A stretch of 64,000 nt of DNA from Alkalihalobacterium elongatum (GCF_019024285.1 NZ_WMKZ01000007.1:81356-145355), one strand, 5' to 3'; positions 17,262 through 26,335 are shown, numbered from the stretch's first letter. The notes: a model not told the origin generated them from the letters alone. Numbers and translations are program-made.

Positions 17262-18473
17262 ATGGAGCAATTATCAGAAGAAAGAGCAAGTAAGAAGCCA
17301 CTAATTATGCTCATGTTAAATATGTTTGTAATTATGATGGGGATTGGGTTAGTCATTCCAATTCTCCCCTACTATATTGAGCAATTTGGTGCCTCAAGTA
17401 TTGAACTTGGGATTCTTATTGCTATTTTTTCTTTCATGCAATTTTTATTAGCGCCATTTTGGGGAAGACTTTCGGACCGAGTAGGTAGGAAGCCATTAAT
17501 TGCAATAGGAATGTTTGGATTTGCTATTGCTGAATTTATCTTTGCTTTTGCTACACAATTATGGATGCTCTTTCTATCGAGGATGCTTGCAGGAGCATTT
17601 GGTTCGGCGATAATGCCTTCAGCTATGGCATATGTTTCTGATAGTACTTCTGACAAAAAGAGAGGTCAAGGAATGGGAATGTTAGGAGCAGCCATGGCAT
17701 TAGGATTTGTTTTTGGTCCTGGTATAGGAGGATGGTTGGCAGAGATTAATTTAGCAACTCCATTCCTATTTGCAGGAATTGCAGCAAGTTTAGCAGGACT
17801 TTTCTCTTTATTTTTATTACCAGAATCTCTTTCTACAGAGCAAAGATCACAAAATACAATCAAACAAAAAGAGCCAAAACAAAATCAATTTGCTGAAATG
17901 GGTAAAGCAATTAAAAGTCCGATTGGATTTTGGTTGATCCTCGTTTTTGTGATGAGTTTTGCGCTTGCCAATTTCCAAGCGATATTCGGAATATATGCAC
18001 TTCATCAATTTAATTACTCACCGAGCCAAGTAGGAACTATTATGGTATTTGTGGGTATTGTCGGTGCTGTTGCTCAAGGTGTTCTAGTTGGTCGTCTAAC
18101 GAGAAAGTTTGGTGATGATAAAGTCGTTCTAGCTGCCTTATTAGTAGGCGGAGTTGGGTTTATATTAATGTCCCTAGCATTTGATTTTACAACAGTTCTA
18201 CTTACGACATGTTTCTTCTTTCTAGGGAACTCTATTTTGCGCCCTGCTTTAAATACGACGCTCTCGCGGTTAGCTGATGGACAGCAAGGGATGGTTATGG
18301 GTTTAAATAATTCGTTTATGAGTCTAGGGAATGTAGTGGGAGCTTTAATAGCAGGTGTACTATTTGAAGTAAATATTCAGCTTCCTTATGGTTTGGGCGC
18401 TGTTACGTTGCTTATGGCATTTATGATAACAATTTATTGGCTCCATAAGAAGAATCGAGAAGCCGTTATTTAG
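17262..18473 (+). CDS. MFS transporter, DHA1 drug/proton antiporter type
   Basis: 403 residues with 12 predicted membrane helices. The loop 2-3 motif GRLSDRVGRKPL and motif C-like GFVFGPGIGGWL are diagnostic of the 12-helix drug/proton antiporters (NorA, Bmr, TetA-like). It starts 20 bases after cssS, so it probably belongs to the same operon. The substrate cannot be deduced; a role in antibiotic or amphiphile efflux is possible. Confidence 0.85.
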   Translation: MEQLSEERASKKPLIMLMLNMFVIMMGIGLVIPILPYYIEQFGASSIELGILIAIFSFMQFLLAPFWGRLSDRVGRKPLIAIGMFGFAIAEFIFAFATQLWMLFLSRMLAGAFGSAIMPSAMAYVSDSTSDKKRGQGMGMLGAAMALGFVFGPGIGGWLAEINLATPFLFAGIAASLAGLFSLFLLPESLSTEQRSQNTIKQKEPKQNQFAEMGKAIKSPIGFWLILVFVMSFALANFQAIFGIYALHQFNYSPSQVGTIMVFVGIVGAVAQGVLVGRLTRKFGDDKVVLAALLVGGVGFILMSLAFDFTTVLLTTCFFFLGNSILRPALNTTLSRLADGQQGMVMGLNNSFMSLGNVVGALIAGVLFEVNIQLPYGLGAVTLLMAFMITIYWLHKKNREAVI

Positions 18474-18550
18474 CTAGAGAAATCGTTACCTATTGTCAAT
18501 GAACTCTATGCTATACTAAAAGTAAGAAAAATGTTGAAAGTGGTGTAATT

Positions 18551-19510
18551 ATGAGTAAAGGAATTGTCCACTATCGAACTGGGGATTCTTTAGATAGTTA
18601 CTTTTTAATAAAAACAGCAACAAAAGGAACCGCAAGTAACGGTAAGCCTTTTCTAACACTAATTCTAAGTGATAACACTGGTGAAATTGAAGCGAAGCTA
18701 TGGTCATGTTCTCCTGAAGATGAAGCTACATTTATTAGTAAAGAAATTGTTCATATTATTGGTGAACTTTCTGAGTTTCGTGGAAAAAATCAATTAAAGA
18801 TTAATAGTATTCGTCCCACTACAGCAATGGATAACGTAAAAGTTGCAGATTTTATTCGATCTGCACCAGTCTCTCCTGATGAAATGCTAGAAAAGATTAC
18901 ACAATATATTTTTGATATGAGAAATGCTAATATTCAACGGATAACGAGACATCTATTGAAAAAGCACCAGGAAGCATTTATTGAATCGCCTGCTGCAACA
19001 AAAAATCATCATGAGTTTGTTTCTGGTCTGGCCTATCATGTCGTTTCCATGTTAGATTTAGCGAAATCGATAGCTACGCTTTACCCTAGCCTAGATACGG
19101 ATTTATTGTATGCGGGAATTATCTTGCATGATTTAGGTAAGGTGAGAGAATTGTCAGGACCAATTGATACCAAGTACACAGTTGAAGGAAAGCTTCTCGG
19201 TCATATTACAATCATGGTTAATGAGATAGGAGAAGCCGCAAAAGAACTAGGGATAGAAGGAGAAGAAGTACTCATTCTTCAACACCTTGTACTAAGTCAT
19301 CATGGTAAAGGTGAGTGGGGAAGTCCAAAACCACCCCTTATTCGTGAAGCAGAAATTCTACACCTGATTGATAATGTCGATGCTAAGATGAATATGATGG
19401 ATCGAGCATTAGAGCGAGTCCAACCTGGAGAGTTCTCTGATCGTATTCAAGCTTTAGAAAATCGTTCATTATATAAACCAACATTTCATGAAAAACCATT
19501 GGATATTTAA
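18551..19510 (+). CDS. yhaM: 3'-5' exoribonuclease YhaM
   Basis: 319 residues, the expected family length. The N-terminal OB-fold covers about residues 12-95 and the HD phosphohydrolase domain follows, with the HD pair at 193-194 (IILHDLGK) and further His residues in KNHHEF and LSHHGKG. YhaM trims RNA and single-stranded DNA from the 3' end. A GTGGTG box precedes the ATG. The gene is separate from yhaON, which lies 3.5 kb upstream here but is adjacent in B. subtilis. Confidence 0.93.
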   Translation: MSKGIVHYRTGDSLDSYFLIKTATKGTASNGKPFLTLILSDNTGEIEAKLWSCSPEDEATFISKEIVHIIGELSEFRGKNQLKINSIRPTTAMDNVKVADFIRSAPVSPDEMLEKITQYIFDMRNANIQRITRHLLKKHQEAFIESPAATKNHHEFVSGLAYHVVSMLDLAKSIATLYPSLDTDLLYAGIILHDLGKVRELSGPIDTKYTVEGKLLGHITIMVNEIGEAAKELGIEGEEVLILQHLVLSHHGKGEWGSPKPPLIREAEILHLIDNVDAKMNMMDRALERVQPGEFSDRIQALENRSLYKPTFHEKPLDI

Positions 19511-19575
19511 AATCTCATAATCTCTAAAAAAAATTCCTTTCATGCAGTAATTTTGACATACAAAAAAAAGACAAG

Positions 19576-19583
19576 CATAGATT
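19576..19583 (+). promoter_or_regulatory. Candidate SigE -10 element for yhaL
   Basis: CATAGATT lies 35 bases before yhaL and differs from the SigE -10 consensus CATACAHT at one position. The same octamer precedes safA. The -35 (GACATAC region) is weak. Confidence 0.35.
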
Positions 19584-19617
19584 AATAGAAAGAGCTGTGA
19601 AAGGAAGGGAGATTTGA

Positions 19618-19899
19618 ATGAAAAATAAGCAAATGCAAATGATAGTCCTCGTATGTATCGGTCTTTTACTTTTTATTGTTTCAGGACTTGACTTTTCATC
19701 GATGGTTTTACTGAATGTTGACCCGTGGTGGATGTATTTTGTTATATTAGGGATATTAATTAGTGCTTATTATTTTGTAAAGCATTCGTTAGAAGATAAG
19801 AAACTTGACGATGAGTTCATTGAAAAAGAAGGACAAGTTTTTATGGAACGTATTCAAGAAGATCGAGAAAAACGTAAGCGTTACAGTGAAGAGCCATAA
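19618..19899 (+). CDS. yhaL: Sporulation protein YhaL
   Basis: 93 residues. It has a first hydrophobic segment at about 7-25 and a second near 40-57 (WWMYFVILGILISAYYFV), then a highly charged C-terminal helix (DDEFIEKEG through ERIQEDREKRKR), as in the YhaL family. GGAAGGG precedes the ATG. The family is linked to sporulation, but its molecular role is unknown. Confidence 0.85.
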   Translation: MKNKQMQMIVLVCIGLLLFIVSGLDFSSMVLLNVDPWWMYFVILGILISAYYFVKHSLEDKKLDDEFIEKEGQVFMERIQEDREKRKRYSEEP

Positions 19900-19926
19900 G
19901 TGAAATCCACTTATGGCTCTTCTTTA
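19889..19926. terminator. Terminator overlapping the end of yhaL
   Basis: AAGAGCCATAAGTG pairs with CACTTATGGCTCTT around a 5-base loop and is followed by TCTTTAT. It can serve yhaL and the opposing YjcZ-type gene. Confidence 0.85.
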
Positions 19927-19936
19927 TAATTTAGCG

Positions 19937-20035
19937 TTAGCAGTATGCTGCACCGACAATGATTAATAAAATGAATAAAACGACGATTAAAGTAAATCCG
20001 CCGAATGCTGGAGTAGGAGTTTGACATGTTGACAT
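19937..20035 (-). CDS. YjcZ-family sporulation micro-protein
   Basis: 32 residues, too short for most gene finders: MSTCQTPTPAFGGFTLIVV, then a run of Leu/Ile ending IVGAAYC. An AAAGGATG box lies 6 bases upstream. The FGGF/ALIVVLFILLIIVGA core is the signature of YjcZ-type small membrane proteins found in spore formers. Two relatives lie at 21.2 and 21.4 kb on the other strand. It carries two cysteines that the relatives lack. Confidence 0.8.
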   Translation of the reverse strand: MSTCQTPTPAFGGFTLIVVLFILLIIVGAAYC

Positions 20036-20124
20036 ATCTATCATCCTTTCGTTGTATAGTAGTTAACCTAACTATACAAATAACCTATGCAATATAATGG
20101 AAGATGTTCTAGGTATATGCGAAT

Positions 20125-20161
20125 ATAAAAAACACAGGTGAAGTTTTTTAACTTCACCTGT
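20125..20161 (-). terminator. Terminator of prsA
   Basis: ACAGGTGAAGTT pairs with AACTTCACCTGT. On the minus strand it is followed by a T-run (20126-20132). Confidence 0.9.
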
Positions 20162-20209
20162 CAGTATTATTATCAGTAGGTTAGTACATTAGACTCGAGC
20201 AAAAAGCCA

Positions 20210-21019
20210 TTAAAAAAGATCTTTAAATTGAGGATCATTCACTTGAATATTTGCTTCATTGTAGAGTTCTTCCATTACTTCATCGTATGTTTTTACAATT
20301 ACACGTTTATCTGTAACTTTAATAATATGGTATCCGTACTCTGTTTCAACGAGATCACTTACTTCACCAACTTCTAAGTTGAAGGCAGTTTCTTCAAACT
20401 CTGGAACCATTCTTCCTTTACCGAAGAAACCAAGTTCTCCACCTCTCGCAGCTGAACCAGGGTCTTTCGAATACTCTTTTGCAAGGTCCTGAAAAGCTTC
20501 TCCTGCATTAACTCTTTCAAGAACTTCTTCAGCAGTTTCTTTGTCTTCAACTAAGATATGACTAGCTTCTACTTCAATTTGATCTTCATCAATAATTTCC
20601 ATATTAGCGTCGTCGATGTCTTGAGTCATTAAGTTTTGAATAGCAAGCCTTGAAATGATAAATTCATTTTTAAATTCGTCAATTGTCTCAACAGGTAGGC
20701 CAAATTGCATTTGGAGTATTTCGAGTAATTCTTCATCGGTTTCTACACCGAATTCAGCTTTAAAAGTATTAACCTCTTCTTCAACTTTTGCTTGATCAAT
20801 ATCAGCATTAGCAATAACTTGATCTAGGATTTGTTTTTCCACAAGTTCCCTAAGGAGTTCATCACCATGTCTATCTTTTAATTCTTGGAGGAATTCTTCT
20901 TCAGTTACTGTAACATTAGTTCCCTCAACAACAGTTCCACCTTGCACTCCATCATTTGCACAAGCTCCTAATAATAGCGCACCAGATAAACTAAGTGCGA
21001 GAATACCTTTTTTCATCAT
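20210..21019 (-). CDS. prsA: Extracytoplasmic foldase PrsA (parvulin-type prolyl isomerase lipoprotein)
   Basis: 269 residues from the ATG at 21019, 9 bases after GAGGAG. A lipoprotein signal ends at LLGAC (Cys20). A helical chaperone domain follows, then a parvulin domain (about residues 136-225) with SHILVEDKETAEEVL and the GGELGFFGKGRMVPEFE signature. PrsA folds exported proteins between membrane and wall and is essential for high-level secretion. It is slightly shorter than the 292-residue B. subtilis protein. An extended -10 (TGTTATAGT on the minus strand near 21080) may drive it. Confidence 0.95.
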   Translation of the reverse strand: MMKKGILALSLSGALLLGACANDGVQGGTVVEGTNVTVTEEEFLQELKDRHGDELLRELVEKQILDQVIANADIDQAKVEEEVNTFKAEFGVETDEELLEILQMQFGLPVETIDEFKNEFIISRLAIQNLMTQDIDDANMEIIDEDQIEVEASHILVEDKETAEEVLERVNAGEAFQDLAKEYSKDPGSAARGGELGFFGKGRMVPEFEETAFNLEVGEVSDLVETEYGYHIIKVTDKRVIVKTYDEVMEELYNEANIQVNDPQFKDLF

Positions 21020-21210
21020 GCTTGTCCACTCCTCAACCAATTAAGATTTTCGCCTTATTCCTTGCGCACTCTTTACTATAACATAATCTAAAAAGAAAAG
21101 GAAAAATGAATAGTGTATCTAAACAATTGACGGAATTAGTGCAATCGCCCAGTACGTTGTCGTCGATAATGCATAGGATATGGTAACGAAGCAATGAGGA
21201 GGTGTTATAG

Positions 21211-21294
21211 ATGTCTCACGCATATTACGGTGGCTTCGCGTTAATTGTTGTGTTGTTCATCTTATTAATCATCGTTGGTGCATCTTGGTATTAA
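21211..21294 (+). CDS. YjcZ-family sporulation micro-protein
   Basis: 27 residues: MSHAYYGGFALIVV, a hydrophobic Leu/Ile stretch and GASWY. GAGGAGGTG lies about 9 bases upstream. It has the same family core as the genes at 19.9 and 21.4 kb. It is probably a single-pass membrane peptide made during sporulation. Confidence 0.85.
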   Translation: MSHAYYGGFALIVVLFILLIIVGASWY

Positions 21295-21407
21295 GAAATA
21301 ACATTTCTTAACAACCTCAATCATTTACTTCTGTAAAAAGCAATGGTGCATGAGTAATTTCTTGACACCTATTCAAATTCGAAACTTAAATTAAAGGAGG
21401 ATGTATT

Positions 21408-21500
21408 ATGTCACACGGATATCACGGTGGATTTGCGTTGCTAGTAGTATTATTCATCTTGTTAGTAATTATCGGAGCTAGCTGGGGTTATGGTTACTAA
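21408..21500 (+). CDS. YjcZ-family sporulation micro-protein
   Basis: 30 residues: MSHGYHGGFALLVV, a hydrophobic core and GASWGYGY. AAAGGAGG lies 8 bases upstream. It is a close paralogue of the preceding gene, 114 bases away, presumably from tandem duplication. A strong terminator follows. Confidence 0.85.
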   Translation: MSHGYHGGFALLVVLFILLVIIGASWGYGY

Positions 21501-21511
21501 TAGAAAATAAT

Positions 21512-21545
21512 AAAAAGGATGAGGCTTATAGCCTCATCCTTTTTT
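21512..21545. terminator. Bidirectional terminator
   Basis: AAAAAGGATGAGGC pairs with GCCTCATCCTTTTT around TTATA. It lies between converging small genes. Confidence 0.92.
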
Positions 21546-21564
21546 CGTTGAAATGTGTGCAATA

Positions 21565-21744
21565 CTAAGTAAATAAAATTTTTACATAGGTAGACGTTAA
21601 TAAAATCGTTATGAGAACATTTATTGTACGAAAGACAACGGGTTGTCTTTCTTCAGGAATTTCTTTTTGCAAACATAAAGCATTCGTCATAGAATTAAAT
21701 ATGAATAGAATAAATAAGGCAAATATAGCAAATATAAAAAGCAT
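21565..21744 (-). CDS. Small membrane protein of unknown function
   Basis: 59 residues from the ATG at 21744, with GGAGG 7 bases upstream; the longer frame from 21795 has no support. There are two hydrophobic segments (about 1-20 and 40-57) with a short charged loop between them (QKEIPEERQPVVFR). I do not recognise the family. Confidence 0.6.
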   Translation of the reverse strand: MLFIFAIFALFILFIFNSMTNALCLQKEIPEERQPVVFRTINVLITILLTSTYVKILFT

Positions 21745-21903
21745 GAATGAGCCTCCAATATATTTAATAAAAATAAGATGGACGTAACGTAGCATATTCT
21801 TATAAAATTACTTTAACAAAAGATGAGCAAAAAAGATAGTTAATCACTTTAAGTTCCTATGTCAAAGGAAAAGAATATATCATTTATTTAAAGGTGGTGT
21901 AGT

Positions 21904-22488
21904 GTGAAGAAGACGATTAATTGGAAAGTAAGTTTTTTAGTATTGGCTGGTTTCAATATCATCATTTTATTAATAGTCTTTATTTCTATTTTAACACTAT
22001 TTCCAGCAATTGATAAGCAAGAGGTCCCGAACATTCCTGAAGCAAAGCCAGAAGCAAATTTTACAATTAAAACGACGAGGGATGAGCTAAATCAACTGAT
22101 TGATCTTAAACTAAATGAACAATCTAATCAACTTGTAAGATATGATGTTTACTTATCAGAAAGTCAAATCGAATTTAAAACGATAATCCCGATATTGTCA
22201 AGAGAAATTGGGATTCAGGTGGATATGCTCCCAGAAGTTGCATCTAATGGTGATTTATTACTCGAAATATCATCAATTTCAATGGGGAATTTTAAATTAC
22301 CACAGCATTTAGTCCTTCAAACGCTTTTAGATCATATTTCGTTTCCATCTTACGTTAACGTTTATCCAAATGAACAACTCGTGCATCTATCCATGTCTGG
22401 AATAACGGGAGAGGAAAATATCTCGTTTTATTTTCAAAGGTTTGATCTGTATAATAACGAAATTGAAATGTTAATGAAAGTTGAATAA
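21904..22488 (+). CDS. YpmS-like membrane-anchored protein (DUF2140)
   Basis: 194 residues. One N-terminal membrane anchor (about 9-33) is followed by an extracytoplasmic domain with the family pattern FTIKTTRDELNQLIDLKLNE near residues 56-75 and a conserved PSYVNVYP-like motif near 157. It resembles B. subtilis YpmS, whose function is unknown, although the B. subtilis gene lies elsewhere. The GTG start follows GGTGGTG. Confidence 0.75.
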   Translation: MKKTINWKVSFLVLAGFNIIILLIVFISILTLFPAIDKQEVPNIPEAKPEANFTIKTTRDELNQLIDLKLNEQSNQLVRYDVYLSESQIEFKTIIPILSREIGIQVDMLPEVASNGDLLLEISSISMGNFKLPQHLVLQTLLDHISFPSYVNVYPNEQLVHLSMSGITGEENISFYFQRFDLYNNEIEMLMKVE

Positions 22489-22489
22489 C

Positions 22490-22527
22490 GAAAAGGCTGA
22501 TTCGTTTTCAGATATGCGAGTCAGCCT
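22490..22527 (-). terminator. Terminator of the DUF3267 gene
   Basis: AGGCTGATTCG pairs with CGAGTCAGCCT (one mismatch). On the minus strand it is followed by TTTTCGTT. Confidence 0.6.
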
Positions 22528-22561
22528 CAAATAATAATCTGCTTTTGTAGATGTAACAGCG

Positions 22562-23104
22562 TTAGCTTGCTTTATTTAATAGGATATGAAATCCATCAAA
22601 ATGATCTTCAATAAGAGATGATTTTGGAGCTTTAATCAAATGAGTAACATAAATCATGTCATATACACTGAGTCCAAAATTAACCGTTGCATAAATAGTG
22701 AAATAAGGAAGATGTTCTGGTGAGAGAACAGAGCCTGTAATCATCACTAAAGTTATAACCACTAGCGGAAATAAAGAAGAAGTAATACATAATCTTTTTG
22801 AAATTGTATATGGAATAAAACAGTAAAGTATTGGTATCCGTTCTATTTTCTTTATGATTAGTTTTGCTTTTTTTCCGCATAACCAAATAGGTATACAATG
22901 TAATATTTTATGGAAGACGGGGACCAAGAAAAGTCCAACGATAAAGGGGACAACCCCATATTGATTGACCGATGTTGTATTAACGATAGAACTTAAAAAT
23001 AAATAGAAAATAAGAAAAAATAAAATTGCAGATGTAATGGAAACAATTGCAAGTCGTGTACGACCGAAATCACGAGTTATATTGACCGATTTCCAGCAAA
23101 ACAA
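22562..23104 (-). CDS. DUF3267 membrane protein (YhaJ-like)
   Basis: 180 residues if started at the TTG at 23104, which lies 11 bases after AAGGAGG and gives the expected family N-terminus MFCWKSVN. The upstream GTG at 23116 abuts the ribosome binding site. There are four to five hydrophobic segments. The DUF3267 family carries an HExxH-like motif typical of membrane zinc proteases. Here it reads HKILH (after PVF), lacking the catalytic Glu. Its place between prsA and scoC fits the yhaJ position. Confidence 0.7.
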   Translation of the reverse strand: MFCWKSVNITRDFGRTRLAIVSITSAILFFLIFYLFLSSIVNTTSVNQYGVVPFIVGLFLVPVFHKILHCIPIWLCGKKAKLIIKKIERIPILYCFIPYTISKRLCITSSLFPLVVITLVMITGSVLSPEHLPYFTIYATVNFGLSVYDMIYVTHLIKAPKSSLIEDHFDGFHILLNKAS

Positions 23105-23230
23105 GGTGAATAGCACCTCCTTAATCTATTTGAATAATTTACGATTATTTTGCTAGAAAATCAATAGGTACGACAAAAAAAATAAATTTTCTTTGTTTTA
23201 CGACAAGTAAAGAAAAAAGGAGGGAAAGTT

Positions 23231-23581
23231 ATGAAGGTGTATGATGAGGATTATTTAAATAAATTGAAGTTTCAACATAGTTTATTACTAAAGATGATCG
23301 ACAAGAATTCGTTTCCGTTTTTTTCTCTTGCACTTGAAAAAGACTTATCAGAAAGGGAAGTTGAACAAGTATTAACTCTATGTGAAGAATTGCAAAAAAA
23401 ATACGAGGAGCAGTGTGAACTAGGTTTTGTTCATCATACACCACTTCTCGTACATTTTGTAGGAATGTTACCAGAAAAGTTACCAATATCTGAAACACTA
23501 TCTGCTTTAAAAGCACAAAGTTTATATACTGATTTAATTGAGGTGTTACAAAAAGCTGAAAAAAGAATACAAGAAGAATAA
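23231..23581 (+). CDS. yhaI: DUF1878 protein YhaI
   Basis: 116 residues, soluble and helical, with a start supported by AAAAGGAGGG. The sequence (RHSLLLKMI-type N-terminus, LSEREVEQVLTLCEEL helix) and its position beside scoC match YhaI of B. subtilis. The function is unknown. Confidence 0.85.
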   Translation: MKVYDEDYLNKLKFQHSLLLKMIDKNSFPFFSLALEKDLSEREVEQVLTLCEELQKKYEEQCELGFVHHTPLLVHFVGMLPEKLPISETLSALKAQSLYTDLIEVLQKAEKRIQEE

Positions 23582-23598
23582 TAGTTAAAAGCGATCAT

Positions 23599-24171
23599 TT
23601 ATCTTGTTTCAGCAGGTTGTTGAGGCTTTAATGTCCCATCTTCATCAGTAAACTCATTTTCAAATTTGTCGAGTGTTTTTTCAAAGATGTCAATAAAATC
23701 TGGGCCGTAAATATGACGAACAATACTCATTAATTCTGAAAACTCTGGAAATTTTCCGTATAAGTCTTTTATTGGTAATGCCCCACCATAAATACTATAT
23801 GTTCCAGGATTGTAACACTCTAATGTCTTAAGAAGTAATTCTTCGCCAGCAGGTGTTAAATATACATAAGTATTCCTTTTATCATTCTCTTTTTTTGAAA
23901 AAGTTAGTAAACCGCGTTCTTCAAGTTTCTTAGAAAAGTTGAAAGCTGTTGAAACATGCATAACTCCGAATTTCGCAATATCAGAGATAGAAGCCCCCTC
24001 CAAATGATAAGCAATCCATAGGATATGGTGTTCATTGATGTTTAAATCAAAAGGTTTAATCCAAGATTGCCAATCCTTTTCAACAGATTTCCACAAAGCC
24101 TTACTGAGTTGAGCAACCTTGTGGCTAAACATTATTGACTGCTTGATAGAGTAAGGTACGTTATGGTCCAT
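23599..24171 (-). CDS. scoC: Transition-state regulator ScoC (Hpr), MarR family
   Basis: 190 residues. A MarR-type winged helix occupies about residues 35-120, including the recognition region [20 protein letters not shown] and the wing [21 protein letters not shown] each within it. In B. subtilis ScoC represses extracellular protease, peptide transport and sporulation genes. A GGGGGAG box precedes the ATG at 24171. It converges with yhaI, as in B. subtilis. Confidence 0.93.
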   Translation of the reverse strand: MDHNVPYSIKQSIMFSHKVAQLSKALWKSVEKDWQSWIKPFDLNINEHHILWIAYHLEGASISDIAKFGVMHVSTAFNFSKKLEERGLLTFSKKENDKRNTYVYLTPAGEELLLKTLECYNPGTYSIYGGALPIKDLYGKFPEFSELMSIVRHIYGPDFIDIFEKTLDKFENEFTDEDGTLKPQQPAETR

Positions 24172-24324
24172 TGTTCTCCCCCATTACTAAAATTATTTTT
24201 ATACTATATTTTCTTTATATTATGACAAGAAATTGTATATTAATAAAGAGAAATTTTATTTTTTTTCAAAATTTTCGATAATTTAGTGAATGATTATTCA
24301 ATCAACTGATTTTTTATGGTAAAT

Positions 24325-24672
24325 TTAGTTACTTCTACCGCTACCTTGAAGTGCCTCTTGTAGGTCATCTATTTCTTTTTGGAGCTGCTTTAAAGCTGGT
24401 TCCACCTCTTGTTTCCAATCATCTATGGATATCTTTACATCCTTAGAAACAGTATCAATTGCTTCCTTACTAATTTTAGCAGTATCAGAAAACTGATTTT
24501 TAAGGGAGATGGTATGTTCTTTTGTTTCATTTAAGTTATTTTTAATTGTATTGGCTGTATTTACAAGTGAATTTTGTAACTCTTTTCCAGACTTTGGTGT
24601 TAAAAGAAGTGTGGTTATACTTGCAATTGCACCACCAGCAACTACGCCATACAATAATGATTTAAGTTTCAT
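24325..24672 (-). CDS. yhaH: YtxH-domain protein YhaH
   Basis: 115 residues from the ATG at 24672 (GGGAGG 7 bases upstream). The N-terminal segment GVVAGGAIASITTLLLTPKSGKEL is the YtxH signature (read as GVVAGGAIAS, then LLLTPKSGKEL): a short membrane helix followed by an amphipathic helix with coiled-coil character. Family members are general-stress or cell-envelope proteins of unknown mechanism. Confidence 0.85.
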   Translation of the reverse strand: MKLKSLLYGVVAGGAIASITTLLLTPKSGKELQNSLVNTANTIKNNLNETKEHTISLKNQFSDTAKISKEAIDTVSKDVKISIDDWKQEVEPALKQLQKEIDDLQEALQGSGRSN

Positions 24673-24827
24673 AACAATGCCTCCCAATTTAAATATTAAT
24701 TTAGGAAATTATACAATCTTCCAACATATAATAGTTAAAATACAAAATTTAATTTTTACTTATACGAAGGCTGTTATATTAACAGAGCCTTTCTGAAGAG
24801 CCTGATAATAAAAAAGGAGGCTTCCCA

Positions 24828-25025
24828 ATGAGTGGATTAATTTTTGCTTTCTTTGTTTTAGCTATTTTATTATTCTTTAGTACTTGCTATACACTATTTA
24901 CAAATGTAAAGCGTGCTAAAGATCAAAACGAAAGGAAAAGGTGGGAACGGTATAGTTTGAGAATGGGTGTCCTATCGTTTCTATCTTTAAGTGTAGGCTT
25001 ATGGTTATATATGAACTTTCTTTAA
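24828..25025 (+). CDS. Small two-helix membrane protein
   Basis: 65 residues with AAAAGGAGG upstream. Two membrane helices (about 3-22 and 46-63) flank a basic, hydrophilic loop (NVKRAKDQNERKRWERY). A strong terminator follows the stop codon. The family is not recognised. Confidence 0.7.
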   Translation: MSGLIFAFFVLAILLFFSTCYTLFTNVKRAKDQNERKRWERYSLRMGVLSFLSLSVGLWLYMNFL

Positions 25026-25032
25026 ATTTTTA

Positions 25033-25074
25033 ACAAAGCACCTCCAAATTTATGGAAGGTGCTTTGTGATTTTT
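25033..25074. terminator. Bidirectional terminator between the small membrane protein gene and serC
   Basis: ACAAAGCACC pairs with GGTGCTTTGT, with an extra CC/GG inside, followed by a T-run on the plus strand. Minus-strand read-out also ends in a T-rich stretch. Confidence 0.85.
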
Positions 25075-25079
25075 CTATA

Positions 25080-26168
25080 TTACTGATTGTGATTATCTTT
25101 AAATTCAATCATAAATTGTCTTAGTGCCATACAAGCCTCTAGTGGGACTGAATTATAAGTTGAAGCCCTGCATCCACCTACTGAGCGATGGCCATTAAGA
25201 CCAACAAATCCTGCTGCTTTTGCTTCAGCTAGAAATTTCTTGTTTAATTCGTCACTAGGAAGGTTAAACGTAATATTCATTAGTGATCGGCTGTTTTTTT
25301 CTGCATGTCCACGATAAAAACCTTCACTCTCGTCGATAGCATCGTATATTAATTTTGCTTTTTCAATGTTTCGTTTTTCGATTGCTTGAATTCCACCTTG
25401 TTCCTTTACCCACTCTAATACTTTAGATAACATATAGATCGCAAAAGTAGGAGGAGTATTATAAAGTGAATTAGCTTCAGCATGAGTAGTGTAGCGTAAG
25501 ATCGTCGGTATATCTTGTCTAGAATTCTCAAGTAAATCTTTTTTTACAATAACAACAGTAACACCAGATGGACCTAAATTCTTTTGAGCACCAGCATAAA
25601 TTAACGAAAAGTTTTCTACTTGGATTGGACGGCATAGGATATCACTGGACATATCTGCTATTAAAGATATGTTTTCGAACTGTGGGAATTTATGCCACTG
25701 AGTACCGTAGATGGTATTGTTCGATGTTACATGCAGGTATGCATCGTTTTTGTTTATTGCTATTTCTTCAACGTGTGGTATAGAATTATATCCTTGCTCT
25801 TTAGTAGAAGCTCCGATAAAGGTTTCTCCAATTAACTTCGCTTCTTTTAATGCTTTCTCCGACCATGAGCCTGTTAATACATAATTACCAATTTTCCCCT
25901 CCCTAAGGAAGTTCATTGGTATTTGAGCAAACTGAAGGCTTGCTCCGCCTTGAAGAAACAGAATTTCATAGTTGTTTGGAATTTGCATTAGCTCTCGTAA
26001 CAGGGATTGAGCCTGTTCGTGAACTTCTTCATATTCTTTACTTCTATGGCTTAATTCCATTACAGACATGCCAGTTTGTTTGAAGTTCACAAGTTCTTCC
26101 TGCGCTCTATTTAATACTTCTAATGGTAATGCAGACGGTCCTGCATTAAAATTGTATGCTCTCTCCAA
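25080..26168 (-). CDS. serC: Phosphoserine aminotransferase SerC
   Basis: 362 residues from the TTG at 26168, 8 bases after AAAGGAG. This gives the family N-terminus MERAYNFNAGPSALP. The PLP lysine is K196 in YAGAQKNLGPSG. The GHRSVGGCRAS motif near the C-terminus is conserved. It makes 3-phosphoserine from 3-phosphohydroxypyruvate with glutamate in serine synthesis. Gene order serC-hit matches B. subtilis. Confidence 0.95.
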   Translation of the reverse strand: MERAYNFNAGPSALPLEVLNRAQEELVNFKQTGMSVMELSHRSKEYEEVHEQAQSLLRELMQIPNNYEILFLQGGASLQFAQIPMNFLREGKIGNYVLTGSWSEKALKEAKLIGETFIGASTKEQGYNSIPHVEEIAINKNDAYLHVTSNNTIYGTQWHKFPQFENISLIADMSSDILCRPIQVENFSLIYAGAQKNLGPSGVTVVIVKKDLLENSRQDIPTILRYTTHAEANSLYNTPPTFAIYMLSKVLEWVKEQGGIQAIEKRNIEKAKLIYDAIDESEGFYRGHAEKNSRSLMNITFNLPSDELNKKFLAEAKAAGFVGLNGHRSVGGCRASTYNSVPLEACMALRQFMIEFKDNHNQ

Positions 26169-26304
26169 GAGTACCACTCCTTTATCTCTTTAAAACATTA
26201 ATGATTATAATACTCCTATACTATCATGGGTAGGTTTTTGTTTCTATTATTTTTTTAATTATTAATAAATTTGTACTTATTTATTAATAAGTGTTTATAT
26301 AAAG

Positions 26305-26335
26305 CAAAAAAATGAGGAGCTTTGCCTCATTTTTT
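26305..26335. terminator. Stand-alone terminator in the hit-serC gap
   Basis: AAAATGAGG pairs with CCTCATTTT around AGCTTTG, with T-runs on both strands. It insulates serC from the upstream leftward gene hit. Confidence 0.75.
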
